Positions 26,779 to 36,070 of a stretch of 64,000 nt of DNA are shown here, one piece after another; positions within the stretch are counted from its first letter, which is position 1; every line of letters starts with the position of its first letter. The stretch covers positions 186,001-250,000 of the forward strand of contig NZ_STGG01000057.1 in the NCBI RefSeq assembly GCF_005222695.1, read 5' to 3'. Made by a program: the position numbers and the translations under genes. Source of the stretch: Massilia sp. HP4 (GTDB taxonomy: Bacteria; Pseudomonadota; Gammaproteobacteria; Burkholderiales; Burkholderiaceae_D). The notes beneath the pieces were generated by a model. That model made no database searches. It was not told the origin of the DNA and saw only the letters and a list, made by a program, of their open reading frames with translations.

Positions 26779-26985
26779 GGAATCGGTATGGTGTCCGGGA
26801 GACTGCCGGCTGATGGAGGAGCACGTTCATGCGCCATTATTGCATGCGTTGCAATGGATCAGCGACGCGTCATCCAGGATCCAGGGCCGCTGGTTTTTTC
26901 GGATGCGGCTGGACTACACTGGCAAAGCAGCGCAGGCGCAGTCCGGCGCGCTGCCCTCCCCTATAAAAAACACGATGGAGACGCG

Positions 26986-27876
26986 ATGACCGATTTCATA
27001 ACCTTGCTCCCCACCCTGCTGATCGGCGCACTGGCCCTGATCATGTTCGGCCTGGGCCTCTCGCTCACCGTGGGCGACTTCCGGCGCCTGCTCGGGCATC
27101 CGAAGGCGGTGCTGCTGGCGCTGGCATTGCAGGCGCTGGTGCTGCCCGCGCTGTGCTACGGCCTGGTCGTGCTGCTGGACGTGCCGCCGGTGTTCGCGAT
27201 CGGCCTGATGCTGCTGGCGGCTTCGCCCGGCGGCGTGTCCGCCAACCTGTTCAGCCACCTGTTCGGCGGCAACGTGGCGATGAATATCTCGCTCACGGCG
27301 ATCAATACCCTGCTGTCGATCGTGACCCTGCCCCTGATCGCCAACTTCGCCATCGCCAGCTTTTCGCAGAGCGGCCAGGTGGTGCCGCTGCAGACCGGCA
27401 AGGTGATGGAAGTGATCGGCATCGTGCTGGTGCCGGTGGCGCTCGGGATGGCGATCAAGCGCGTCGCACCGGGCTTCGCGGCGCGCACCGACAAGCCGAT
27501 GAAGATCTTCTCGATGGCGGTGCTGGCGGCGCTGGCGCTGATCGCCTTCGCCAAGGAGTGGGATGCGCTGACCGCTTCGTTCGCCACGGTCGGGCTGGCG
27601 GTGGTGCTGTTCAATGCGGCCAGCCTGGGCCTCGGCTACTACGTGCCGCGCATCGCCGGCCTCGACCAGCCGAACGCGGTCGCGATCGGCTACGAGATCG
27701 GGATCCACAATTCGACGCTGGCGATCTTCGTGGCGGTGTCGGTGCTGGGCGACTTTCAGCTGATGGTGCCGGCGGCCATCTATTCGGTCAGCATGTATGT
27801 GCTGGCGACCGCCTTCGGCTTGCTGGTGCTGCGCCGCCATGGAGAAAGCGCGAACGCGCCGGCGGCGGCGCGCTGA
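26986..27876 (+). CDS. Bile acid:sodium symporter (BASS) family transporter
   Basis: 296 residues with about nine to ten hydrophobic segments. The N-terminal MFGLGLSLTVGDFRRLLGHPKA and the LLAASPGGVSANLFSHLFGGNVAMN region are BASS signatures around the sodium and substrate sites. EIGIHNSTLAIFVAV is the conserved C-terminal crossover. Such proteins move organic anions such as keto acids, pantoate or bile acids with sodium; the substrate is not predictable. The ATG at 26986 has GGAG seven bases upstream. The longer upstream frame is the shadow of the divergent kinase gene. Confidence 0.88.
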   Translation: MTDFITLLPTLLIGALALIMFGLGLSLTVGDFRRLLGHPKAVLLALALQALVLPALCYGLVVLLDVPPVFAIGLMLLAASPGGVSANLFSHLFGGNVAMNISLTAINTLLSIVTLPLIANFAIASFSQSGQVVPLQTGKVMEVIGIVLVPVALGMAIKRVAPGFAARTDKPMKIFSMAVLAALALIAFAKEWDALTASFATVGLAVVLFNAASLGLGYYVPRIAGLDQPNAVAIGYEIGIHNSTLAIFVAVSVLGDFQLMVPAAIYSVSMYVLATAFGLLVLRRHGESANAPAAAR

Positions 27877-27885
27877 ACGACCTCA

Positions 27886-27905
27886 GCCCCCGCCTGCACG
27901 GGGGC
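27886..27905. terminator. GC hairpin between convergent genes
   Basis: GCCCCCG (27886-27892) and CGGGGGC (27899-27905) can pair around a six-base loop, between the ends of the BASS gene and the chemoreceptor gene. No T-tract follows on either strand, so a terminator role is only suggested by position. Confidence 0.35.
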
Positions 27906-27916
27906 CACGTGCCGCT

Positions 27917-29539
27917 TCAGGCGGCCAGTGCGATGCGTTCGTGGCCCGCGTGCGCGCGCCCCCGTGCCTGCGCCTGCGGCAGGTTCGCCGCCTGGGCATC
28001 GACCTTGAACACGCCCACCATCTGCTGCAGCGCATGCGCCTGGTCTTGCAGCGCGCCGGTGGCGGCGGCGGCTTCCTCGACCAGGGCGGCGTTCTGCTGG
28101 GTCGCCTGGTCCATATGACTGACTGCCTCGTTGATTTGCTGGATGCCGGCCGTCTGCTCTTCGCCGGCAGCCAGGATCTCGGCCATGATGTCGCTGACGC
28201 GGGTCACGCTGGAGACGATTTCATCCATGGTGGTGCCGGCGCTGTCGACCAGGGCCGTGCCGGCCTCGACGTTGCTGACCGAGGTGCTGATCAGCTCCTT
28301 GATTTCCTTGGCCGCCGCCGCCGAACGCTGCGCCAGGTTGCGCACTTCGCCGGCCACGACCGCGAAACCGCGGCCCTGCTCGCCGGCACGGGCCGCCTCC
28401 ACGGCCGCATTGAGCGCCAGGATATTGGTCTGGAAGGCGATGCCGTCGATGACCGAGATGATGTCGACGATGCGCTTGGACGAGGCGTCGATGGCGCCCA
28501 TGGTCTGCACCACTTCGGACACCAGCTGGCCGCCGCGCACCGCGACTTCGGACGCCGAGCGCGCCACATTGTTCGCCTGGCGCACATTGTCCGCATTATG
28601 CTGGACGGTGGTGGTCAGTTCCTCGAGCGAGGATGCGGTTTCTTCCAGGCTGCTGGCCTGCGATTCGGTACGGCTCGACAGGTTCATATTGCCGGCCGCG
28701 ATTTCGCTGCTGGCGGTGGCGATCGACTGGCTGCTGTCGCGCACGCTGCGCACGGTGGCGGCCAGTTGCTGCTGCATGGTGGCCAGGCCCTTGAGCAGCG
28801 CGCCCATCTCGTCATCGCGGTCGATCGCGACCCTGGTCGACAGGTCGCCATGGGCCATCGCGTCGAAGTGGCCGAGCGCATGCTCGAGCGGACGCATGAT
28901 GGCGCGCAACAGCAGCCACGACGATACCGCCGCCAGCAGCACGCCCAGCACGACGCTGGAGCCCGAGACCCACATCAGGATGTCGAACAGGCGGCCGCTC
29001 TCGTCATAGCCGGCCTTGGCGGTCGCCAACTGGTAATCGTCCAGCGCCACCGAGGCTTTGTCGAACGTGCCGTACAGGGCCGTCATTTCCTTCATCGACA
29101 GCGCCTCGATACGCTCGACGTTCATCTGTTCGACGGCCGTGGCCAGCGCCAGCATGCCGTCGTTGATGTAGCGGGTGCGCTCGGTTTCCAGGGTCTTGGC
29201 CAGTTCCGCCTCTTCGCCATTGCGCGGCAGGGCCAGGTAGCGCTGCCATTCCTTGTCCGAGTCGCCGATGAAGCCCTTGGCGCGGCTCAGGGTGTTGCCG
29301 ACGTCGGCCGCGTCCGGATGGAACACGGCTCGATCCAGGCCGAAGCGCGCGCGGTTCAGGAAGTTCTTGGAATTGTTGATCGCGATGCTCGATGCCAGCT
29401 GGTTCGAGTACACGTCTTCCAGTGCGGCGTGGTCTTCACGCATGCCGTAGATGCCGAGCAGGCCGACGGCGGTGATGAGGAAGCCCAGCATGGCCATGGT
29501 GGCGATCAGCCGGACGCGCAATGTCAATTTGAAAAGCAT
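27917..29539 (-). CDS. Methyl-accepting chemotaxis protein
   Basis: 540-residue Tar/Tsr-like receptor. TM1 is at about 9-31, a four-helix-bundle periplasmic ligand domain runs to about 190, TM2 is near 192-212, then HAMP and the coiled-coil signalling domain. The hairpin tip IIDVISVIDGIAFQTNILALNA-type region is conserved (here KRIVDIISVIDGIAFQTNIL). There is no C-terminal NWETF-like pentapeptide, so it probably does not tether CheR/CheB. No che genes are adjacent, so it is an orphan receptor. The ligand is unknown. The start at 29539 is followed by the basic-hydrophobic MLFKLTLRVRLIAT. Confidence 0.92.
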   Translation of the reverse strand: MLFKLTLRVRLIATMAMLGFLITAVGLLGIYGMREDHAALEDVYSNQLASSIAINNSKNFLNRARFGLDRAVFHPDAADVGNTLSRAKGFIGDSDKEWQRYLALPRNGEEAELAKTLETERTRYINDGMLALATAVEQMNVERIEALSMKEMTALYGTFDKASVALDDYQLATAKAGYDESGRLFDILMWVSGSSVVLGVLLAAVSSWLLLRAIMRPLEHALGHFDAMAHGDLSTRVAIDRDDEMGALLKGLATMQQQLAATVRSVRDSSQSIATASSEIAAGNMNLSSRTESQASSLEETASSLEELTTTVQHNADNVRQANNVARSASEVAVRGGQLVSEVVQTMGAIDASSKRIVDIISVIDGIAFQTNILALNAAVEAARAGEQGRGFAVVAGEVRNLAQRSAAAAKEIKELISTSVSNVEAGTALVDSAGTTMDEIVSSVTRVSDIMAEILAAGEEQTAGIQQINEAVSHMDQATQQNAALVEEAAAATGALQDQAHALQQMVGVFKVDAQAANLPQAQARGRAHAGHERIALAA

Positions 29540-29738
29540 GATTATCCTGAAGATAAAGTTATGTTCCAGAGGTAAACCTTAGCGTCAGTACGACTATTTT
29601 TCAGCAAAAAACGAAGTTTGGTATCAAAATTGCAGATTCCTGGTTGTTGCTCTGCAACAATAAGAACGGTCGATCTGTCCCTTTTGCTAACTAGGTTATT
29701 GAAAGACTCACGGTCATTAGTAAAATGACTTTTGCCCG

Positions 29739-31148
29739 TCAATCCAGCCTTCCGGCGGGAAAAGCGAACGGTGCGCGGAGCATGGAGCGGTAGCGGCGCG
29801 CCACCAGGAACGCCGTCAGCGCGATGGCCAGGCCGGCGGCAGTCGGCAAAACCGGCAGCATCGCGAGTCGCGCAGCGGGAATGGCGAGCAGCAGGCAGGC
29901 GCCGCTGATTGCCAGCGCCAGCAGCCACTGCAGCACCGCATTGCTGCGCGCGCGGCGGGCATGGTCGCGCAAGGGCAGGACCAGGGCCGGCAGCGCCAGG
30001 CAGCACACGCTCGCGGTCGCCACCATGCCGTTCGCGTCGGCGCCGGACAAGGCGCTGTGCAGGAAAGCCACGCTTGCCGCAACTGCCCATGTTGCCAGGC
30101 AACTGCGCAGGATCGTGGATGCCAGCAGGCGGTTGAAACGCAGCGTGGTGGTGGGCATGGCCGGCGCCAGCCTGAGCAAGGGCTGGCCGGCGGGCCTGTC
30201 CGTCATGCTGGCCAGGAGCATCGCATGCAGCTGAAACAGCACCAAGGGCATCAGGCTCCACATCCAGCCCGTGTTGGCGACCCACTCGGCCGCCGCGGGA
30301 TTTCCACTGATACGAACCAGGCCCATCAGCGCCAGTCCGAGCAGGCCCACGGCGCCGATGGCGAGCACGATGCCGCCTGATTGCAGGCCGGACCCGGCGC
30401 CATGCAGCAGCATGCCGCCCAGGTCGCGCCGGCTGGCCGCCCGGCGCAGCGAACGGGTCTGCCACCAGCGCATGAAGCGGCCCCCCTCGTGATTGCCGAA
30501 CGTGTTCTTGCTGCGCCACAGGCCCGGCTTCGACAGCAGGCGCCAATGCCGGTCTCCGCCCTGCGGGAAGATCGCACGCATCGTCGCCAGGCCCGGCAGC
30601 AGCAGCACGGCCGCAACCAGCGGCAGGAAGGCCGCATGCGCCATCATGGCGCGCACCGTTTCCGGCACGTAGGAAGGTAGGCCCATCAGTGGCCAGATCG
30701 CGATCATGATCACGGCGCCTGCGCCGCTTCCGGTTGCCGCCAATCCCATGCCGAGCGACGCCACCATGAACCACACCACGGGCAGCGCAATACCGGACGC
30801 GCTTCCGGCATTGGCGGCCGCGATGCCGAATATGCACAGCAGCCAGACCGCCATGCCCAGCTCCAGCAGGCGCGCGCGCATGCCGGGAGTAAGCCGGGCA
30901 TTGGCGGGCGTATTGAGCTTGAAGGCGCCTGGCAGATAGCCCCAGACAAGGGCCAGCAGGACCATGCCGAACAGGGTGTTGCTGCCCCACCTCAGCGCGG
31001 TCGCCGCGTCATGGACGTCCAATGCGAACACCACGACCGCCAGCGCCACGACCGGCGTCAGCCACAGGACGATACGGTGGGCGGTTGGATGCACCTGCGC
31101 CAGCGCTGCCCGCCACAACAGCCCGTACAAGGCCAGGCGCGGGCTCAT
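29739..31148 (-). CDS. ABC-2-type transporter permease-like membrane protein
   Basis: 469 residues with about ten to twelve hydrophobic helices and several basic loops. No close family name is recognised. Its start overlaps the stop of the ABC ATPase gene by four bases, which makes it the likely permease partner. Genes of this shape follow YtrA-type regulators and YtrB-type ATPases in other bacteria, where they affect the cell envelope. A 200-bp AT-richer region without features separates its end from the chemoreceptor gene. Confidence 0.7.
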   Translation of the reverse strand: MSPRLALYGLLWRAALAQVHPTAHRIVLWLTPVVALAVVVFALDVHDAATALRWGSNTLFGMVLLALVWGYLPGAFKLNTPANARLTPGMRARLLELGMAVWLLCIFGIAAANAGSASGIALPVVWFMVASLGMGLAATGSGAGAVIMIAIWPLMGLPSYVPETVRAMMAHAAFLPLVAAVLLLPGLATMRAIFPQGGDRHWRLLSKPGLWRSKNTFGNHEGGRFMRWWQTRSLRRAASRRDLGGMLLHGAGSGLQSGGIVLAIGAVGLLGLALMGLVRISGNPAAAEWVANTGWMWSLMPLVLFQLHAMLLASMTDRPAGQPLLRLAPAMPTTTLRFNRLLASTILRSCLATWAVAASVAFLHSALSGADANGMVATASVCCLALPALVLPLRDHARRARSNAVLQWLLALAISGACLLLAIPAARLAMLPVLPTAAGLAIALTAFLVARRYRSMLRAPFAFPAGRLD

Positions 31149-31894
31149 CGGGTCACCTCGATGAACAGCTCCTCCAGGTTCGACGGCGTGCGCACGCCGG
31201 GCGCCACATGATTGGCGGCGCCGTCGAGCAGGTCGTCAAGGTCGCCTTCGAGCGCGATGCGGCCGTCCTTCATGAAGGCCACGTCCAGCGCCACCCGCTC
31301 CAGGTCGGTGAGAATATGGGTCGAGAACACGACCGTGGTGCCGCGCTCGATCACGCCGTCGATCAGCTCGGTGAGAAAATCGCGCCGGCCGGCCGGGTCG
31401 AGGGCGGAGACCGGCTCGTCCAGCACCAGCAGATCGGGATCGTGGGCCAGCGCGCGGACGATCGACAGGCGCTGCTGCTCGCCGCCCGACAGGCGCCGGA
31501 TCGGCTTGTTGCGCATGACGAGGTCGATGCCCCAACGCTCGAGCAGCGCCGCGACCTTGGCGTCATTCCAGCGCGGATACAGCGCCTTGAAGTAGTCCAG
31601 CATCTGCAGCGGCGTCATCCAGTCGAACAGGTCGGACTTCTGCGGCACATAGCCGATGCGGGCGCGGGTCGCGTCCGACAGCGTATCAGGCGACTCGCCG
31701 AACAATGCGATGCTGCCGCCATCGATCTCGCGCAGGCCCAGCATGCATTCCATCAGGGTCGACTTGCCGGCGCCGTTGCGGCCCAGCAGGCCGACCACCT
31801 GGCCCGGCCCGACTTCCCAGTCGAGGCCGTCGAGTACGGTCTTGCTGCCGAAGCGCCTGGCGACGCCGCGCATCTGGATCGGGAGTGCGGTCAT
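31145..31894 (-). CDS. ABC transporter ATP-binding protein (YtrB-like)
   Basis: 249 residues. Walker A GRNGAGKST is at 38-46, the signature RRLSGGEQQRLSIVRAL and Walker B LLVLDEPVSALD follow, and the H-loop is VFSTHILTD. The YVPQKSDLFDWMTP Q-loop is typical of ABC-2 exporters. The ATG at 31894 overlaps the stop of the GntR gene (ATGA) and its own stop overlaps the permease start, so regulator, ATPase and permease form one translationally coupled operon. Confidence 0.92.
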   Translation of the reverse strand: MTALPIQMRGVARRFGSKTVLDGLDWEVGPGQVVGLLGRNGAGKSTLMECMLGLREIDGGSIALFGESPDTLSDATRARIGYVPQKSDLFDWMTPLQMLDYFKALYPRWNDAKVAALLERWGIDLVMRNKPIRRLSGGEQQRLSIVRALAHDPDLLVLDEPVSALDPAGRRDFLTELIDGVIERGTTVVFSTHILTDLERVALDVAFMKDGRIALEGDLDDLLDGAANHVAPGVRTPSNLEELFIEVTR

Positions 31895-32289
31895 GGTGAT
31901 TCCTTCAGGATGTCTTTGAAAAGGGAGAGGACGGTGCCGGGGTCGAGCTCGAGTTCGCGCGCCTCGCGTGCAGCGCGCTCCAGCGTCGGGCGCAGCAGGG
32001 CCAGGCGCTCGCCGGCATCGCTCGCGCTGCGCTGGCCGCTGGCGACCAGCATGCCGACGCCGCGCCGGCGCTCCAGCACGCCTTCGAGCTCGAGCAGGCC
32101 ATAGGCCTTCGAGACCGTCATCGGGTTGACGGCGAGCTGCAGCGCGACCTCGCGCACCGACGGCAGCGCATCGCCGGGCGCCAGCTGGCCGCCCACCACC
32201 AGCCGGCGCACCTGGTCCACCAGTTGCCGGTAGATCGGCGCGCTCGAACCGGGGACGATCGAGAATAGTTGGGGTGTGTGGCTGCTCAT
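31891..32289 (-). CDS. GntR-family repressor, YtrA subfamily
   Basis: 132 residues, the short YtrA type of GntR regulator. A winged helix (APIYRQLVDQVRRLVVGGQL, SVREVALQLAVNPMTVSKAYGLLELEG) is followed by a compact helical dimerisation tail and no large ligand domain. It is first in the operon with the ABC genes and has a perfect inverted repeat just upstream, so autorepression is likely. YtrA-type regulators generally respond to envelope stress or cell-wall antibiotics. Confidence 0.9.
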   Translation of the reverse strand: MSSHTPQLFSIVPGSSAPIYRQLVDQVRRLVVGGQLAPGDALPSVREVALQLAVNPMTVSKAYGLLELEGVLERRRGVGMLVASGQRSASDAGERLALLRPTLERAAREARELELDPGTVLSLFKDILKESP

Positions 32290-32295
32290 CGCGTA

Positions 32296-32323
32296 TTAGT
32301 GTATTAGTTGATTGATACACTAA
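32296..32323 (-). promoter_or_regulatory. Operator palindrome of the YtrA-type operon
   Basis: TTAGTGTAT (32296-32304) and ATACACTAA (32315-32323) are perfect 9-bp inverted arms with a 10-bp AT-rich spacer. The centre lies about 20 bp from the GntR-gene start. AGTGTA/TACACT arms resemble those described for YtrA-family regulators. Confidence 0.75.
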
Positions 32324-32355
32324 CGATGTGTGTGCGCTTTGTCAACCAAAAAGGT

Positions 32356-33573
32356 TCACGTCAAGCGCGCATGACGCACCGCCCGCACCACCCGCGCCGC
32401 CCTCCTCTTTTTCAGCCAGATCAGTATTCCCGTCACGCCGAGCGCGGTCACCGCCAGGCCCAGTGCGCAGATCAAGAGCTGTACCGGCCATCCTCCCAGC
32501 GCCGCCATGTGCAGCGTGGTGAGCCAGGTGGTGATGGTATCGCCGCTGGCCGCGCCGGTCGGCAGCCACAGGACCTTGAACGCACCGCTGTCGCCATCCA
32601 TCACCAGCCGGGTATGGCCGCCGCGATGGCGGATGTCGCGACTGGTGCGCACGTCGTAGCGGTAGATGCCGCGCGCGGGATCGTACAGCAGCGACTTTTC
32701 CGCCTCTACCCGCAGACCAAGGGCGTGCGCCTGGCCCGCCATCAGCTGGCGCGCGGCCGGCAAGGCCTGTTCCCAGCCGATGTCCGGCGCCATCTTCGGC
32801 GCCGGCAGCCTGGGGAAGGCTTCCATGCCGCGCTGGTGGGCGAACAGCGAACGCATCGCTGGTTCATACACCTGCGGCAGGTTGAAGGCGACGGAACTCC
32901 ACGCCAACATGAACAGCAGCGCCCAGGTCCACAATCCGCCCGCCCGGTGCAGGTTGAAACTGAATTTATAGGTGCTGCCGCCACGCAGCTTCCAGGACGA
33001 CCACCAGCGCCGCCACCATGGCGGCAAGGGACCGGCACGCCGCGGGGGCAGGGTCAGCCAGGCGCCGATGAAGCAGTCGACAGTCCACAGCAGGGCCACG
33101 ACGCCGAAGATGAAGAGGCCCGCGCCATCCAGCGCCAGCGCATAGTGCAGGCGGTAGATGAACGGCATCAGGTTCTTGCGTCCCTGCCCGATATCGCCCC
33201 ACATGCGCTCGCCGAGAATGCGCCCGGTGTAGGGGTCGATGAACACCTGGTCATTCGCCAGGCGCTTGCCTTTCAAGGCGAACAGCACCGAGCGCCCTTC
33301 GCTGTACTCCAGCGGCAGGCGCGCCACGAAGGCGTCGGGATAGCGCTCCCTCACCATCGCATGCAGCCGTACCGGGTCGATCCGTGCGCTGGACGGCGCC
33401 GGCGGCTGCACGCGGAACAGCTGCGGGCTGATTACCGCTTCCAGTTCCTCGTTCCAGGCCAGCAGGCTGCCGGTGATGCCGGCCAGCGCCAGGAACAGCG
33501 CCAGCAACAGTCCGATGTACCGGTGTAGCAGGAGCAGCGCGCCGCGCGGGGATCTGCCCACTCCGGTCACCAT
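32356..33573 (-). CDS. PepSY-associated TM protein (iron-uptake type)
   Basis: 405 residues with about four membrane helices (about 15-40, 150-172, 210-232 and 365-390), the PepSY_TM or PiuB-like layout. RYIGLLLALFLALAGITGSLL in part, IDPYTGRILGER, FIYRLHYALAL and FSFNLHRAGGLWTWALLFM in part supply conserved histidines and glycines. Proteins of this family often sit beside siderophore receptors and are thought to reduce or process ferric siderophores at the inner membrane. It overlaps the end of the TonB receptor gene by seven bases. Confidence 0.85.
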   Translation of the reverse strand: MVTGVGRSPRGALLLLHRYIGLLLALFLALAGITGSLLAWNEELEAVISPQLFRVQPPAPSSARIDPVRLHAMVRERYPDAFVARLPLEYSEGRSVLFALKGKRLANDQVFIDPYTGRILGERMWGDIGQGRKNLMPFIYRLHYALALDGAGLFIFGVVALLWTVDCFIGAWLTLPPRRAGPLPPWWRRWWSSWKLRGGSTYKFSFNLHRAGGLWTWALLFMLAWSSVAFNLPQVYEPAMRSLFAHQRGMEAFPRLPAPKMAPDIGWEQALPAARQLMAGQAHALGLRVEAEKSLLYDPARGIYRYDVRTSRDIRHRGGHTRLVMDGDSGAFKVLWLPTGAASGDTITTWLTTLHMAALGGWPVQLLICALGLAVTALGVTGILIWLKKRRAARVVRAVRHARLT

Positions 33574-35978
33574 TGATAGGTCAGCGTGGCTGTGGCCCGG
33601 CGTTCATCGCCGTAATGGCAGATGGCGTATTCGCAGGAGACGAACTTCTTGTCGCCCAGGTTATTGAGGTTGGCCGACAGCTCCCATTGGCGGCCGATCC
33701 GGTAACTGAGCATCGCGTCGAACAGCGTGTAGCCGGGCATGGCCTCGGTCATGCCGGACGCCTGGGTTGCGCCCTTGTAGCGCGCGCCGCCGCCCGCCTT
33801 CAGCTTCGGCAGGCCCAGGGCCGCGAAATTGGTGTCGAGCCAGAGCGCAGCCTGGTGAAACGGCGTGTCCTCGCTGCGCTGGCCGACTTCGCTGGCGATG
33901 GTGCTACGGGTCGTGCGGGCGTCGGTGTAGGCGTAGGAAGCGATCAGGCTGGTGGCGGGGCTCAGCTCCGCCTTTGCTTCCAGTTCGAAGCCCCTGGATT
34001 GCACCTCGCCGGCTTGGCGATACAGGTCCTGCGCAGCGTCGTACTTCAGCACATCGGTCTGCGTCAGGTCATATACGGCGGCGCTAAGCAGCATATTGCT
34101 GCCGTCCGGCTGGTAGCGCACGCCCATTTCGACTTGCTTGCCGCGGGTGGGCTTGAACGCGGTGCCTGCCGCGTCGGCTGCCGTGACCGGGAAGAACGAC
34201 TCGCTGTAACTGGCATAAGGCGCCAGGCCGGCGTCGGTCTTGTAGACCAGGCCGGCGCGCCATGTGGTGGCCGCGTCGTCCTTGTCCAGCGTGGCCTGGT
34301 TGCGGTGCATGGTCTGGTCCTGTGTGGCCCAGTCGCGGCGCGCTCCCAGCAGCGCGGTCCAGTGCTGGTCGACGCTGATCTGATCCTGCAGATAGATGCC
34401 TTTCTGGAGTGTGCGGATGCGCGAGCCGCGATCGACGCTGGTCGCGCGGTTGACCACGACCGGCTGGCCGTAGTTGCGGGTCAGCAAGTCGAGCGCCGGG
34501 GCATTGCCGCGAAAATTGGTCGAGTCATAGGTGATGCGGTAGGCATCGACACCGGCCAGCAGCACGTGGCGCATGCCCAGCCATTCCCAGGTCGACTCCA
34601 CGCTGGTGTCGCTGGCGATGTTGCGCGCGCGCTCGCGGCGGTCGCTGTACTGGCGCGCCAGCAGGCCGGTCTGGCTGGCTGCCTGGATGGCCGCGGCCGA
34701 GGTCTGGGCCTGTAGATAATTCCAGGCCACCTCGGATTCGGAATAGCGCAGTTTGTGGCTCAGCTTGACGTCGTCGCTGAAGCGGTGTGCCAGCTCATAG
34801 CCGAAGGCATGCATGTCGCCGTGCATCTTGTCGTAGCCTGGCTCGCCGATGAAGTCGTGGCGGCCGATGCGCACCGGGCCGGTGGCCACGCTTTCCACCA
34901 GTTGATACGGCAGCGGCGCCGGGAAGCGGGTGCGGGTTTTCTGGTAGAACGAGAGCAGGGTCAGCGTGGTGTCCTCACCGGCGTGCCAGGTCAGCGTCGG
35001 CGCGATATACAGCTTGTCGTCGTTGATGTAGTCTTGCGCCGTATCGCTGTTCCTGGACAGCAGGGTGAGCCGGTAGTCGAGCGCGCCGGCTCCCGCTACC
35101 GGGCCGCTCAGGTCGGCCGTTACCTGCTTGCGATCGTGATTGCCAGCCTGGATGCCGATCTCGCGCAGTCCACCCTTCACGGGCCGCTTGCTGACCGCAT
35201 TGACGACGCCGCCGGGCGACAGCTGCCCGTACAGCACCGAGGCCGCGCCGCGCAGCACCTCGACCCGCTCGAGGCCAAACGGCTCCTGGGTGCCGTCATA
35301 CGAGTTGCTCTGCAGGCGCAGGCCGTCGCGCATCGAACCGCCGGTGGCCGACTCGACATCCATGCCGCGGATGCGGAAGCGGTCGGCGGTGCGACCGAAG
35401 CTGGTCGGCGGGCCGGTAAAACCAGGCGTGTAGTTCAGCGCCTGCGTCAAGGTCTCGGCCTGGCGGTGACGCAGTTCGTCGTTGGTCACCACCGACACCG
35501 ACTGCGGCGTGTCGACGATGGCGGTGTCGGTCTTGCTGCCGGCCGCGCTGCGCCGCGCCACATAACCGGCGAGCTGGCCGGTCGGCGTTTCACGCAGGGC
35601 GTTGGCGGTCACCGTGACGGTGGGCAGCACCCGCGTCACCTCCCTGGGGGCGGCCTTGATCACCACCACGCCGCCCTCCACCGACGCCATCAGGCCCGAG
35701 CCGGCCAGCAGGCGCTCCAGCGCCTGGCGCGCCGTCAGGGTGCCGGACACGGTCGGCGCGGTTTTACCGGCCACGAGGTCGGGATGGGCGATGAGCTGGA
35801 AGCGGCCCTGGCGCGCCAGCTCATTGAGCGCAGTGCCCAGCGGCTGTGCCGGCAGAGCGACGGCGAACAGGACGGTGGCCGGCATGGCCTGGGCGTGCAC
35901 CGGGCCGCAAAACAGGGTGGCGAACACGGTGGCAAGGCTCCAGACCAGGGGGGCCGGATTGAAACGGGGGTGCTGCAT
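33567..35978 (-). CDS. TonB-dependent siderophore receptor with STN signalling domain
   Basis: 803 residues from the ATG at 35978, preceded by GGAGATG with seven-base spacing; the frame extends to a TTG at 35993. The signal peptide ends near residue 30 (PVHAQA). An STN domain (about 32-110: LPAQPLGTALNELARQGRFQLI, SGTLTARQALERLLAGSGL) marks it as a transducing receptor. Plug (TPQSVSVVTNDELR, GMDVESATGGSMRDGLRL) and 22-strand barrel follow, ending in the usual aromatic residue (YQW). With the ECF sigma factor and FecR upstream it forms a Fec/Fpv-type surface-signalling set. The siderophore cannot be inferred. Confidence 0.92.
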   Translation of the reverse strand: MQHPRFNPAPLVWSLATVFATLFCGPVHAQAMPATVLFAVALPAQPLGTALNELARQGRFQLIAHPDLVAGKTAPTVSGTLTARQALERLLAGSGLMASVEGGVVVIKAAPREVTRVLPTVTVTANALRETPTGQLAGYVARRSAAGSKTDTAIVDTPQSVSVVTNDELRHRQAETLTQALNYTPGFTGPPTSFGRTADRFRIRGMDVESATGGSMRDGLRLQSNSYDGTQEPFGLERVEVLRGAASVLYGQLSPGGVVNAVSKRPVKGGLREIGIQAGNHDRKQVTADLSGPVAGAGALDYRLTLLSRNSDTAQDYINDDKLYIAPTLTWHAGEDTTLTLLSFYQKTRTRFPAPLPYQLVESVATGPVRIGRHDFIGEPGYDKMHGDMHAFGYELAHRFSDDVKLSHKLRYSESEVAWNYLQAQTSAAAIQAASQTGLLARQYSDRRERARNIASDTSVESTWEWLGMRHVLLAGVDAYRITYDSTNFRGNAPALDLLTRNYGQPVVVNRATSVDRGSRIRTLQKGIYLQDQISVDQHWTALLGARRDWATQDQTMHRNQATLDKDDAATTWRAGLVYKTDAGLAPYASYSESFFPVTAADAAGTAFKPTRGKQVEMGVRYQPDGSNMLLSAAVYDLTQTDVLKYDAAQDLYRQAGEVQSRGFELEAKAELSPATSLIASYAYTDARTTRSTIASEVGQRSEDTPFHQAALWLDTNFAALGLPKLKAGGGARYKGATQASGMTEAMPGYTLFDAMLSYRIGRQWELSANLNNLGDKKFVSCEYAICHYGDERRATATLTYQW

Positions 35979-35997
35979 GCGGGTCATCTCCAAGACA

Positions 35998-36016
35998 GTA
36001 AATAGGAATCACTATC
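35998..36016 (-). promoter_or_regulatory. Possible weak Fur box before the TonB receptor
   Basis: GATAGTGATTCCTATTTAC on the minus strand matches about 12 of 19 positions of the Fur consensus, 20 bp before the receptor start. The match is marginal and the site may be chance. Confidence 0.3.
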
Positions 36017-36070
36017 AATGGAGACGCGTGGGATGCATGCCGCTTGAGGTGCTATTTCACTATTTTCGAA

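Noticed and set aside
29640..29662. TTGTTGC/GCAACAA palindrome upstream of the chemoreceptor and permease genes
   Set aside because: It is short, with no terminator tail, and placed behind one gene and about 100 bp before another; it cannot be assigned beyond chance.
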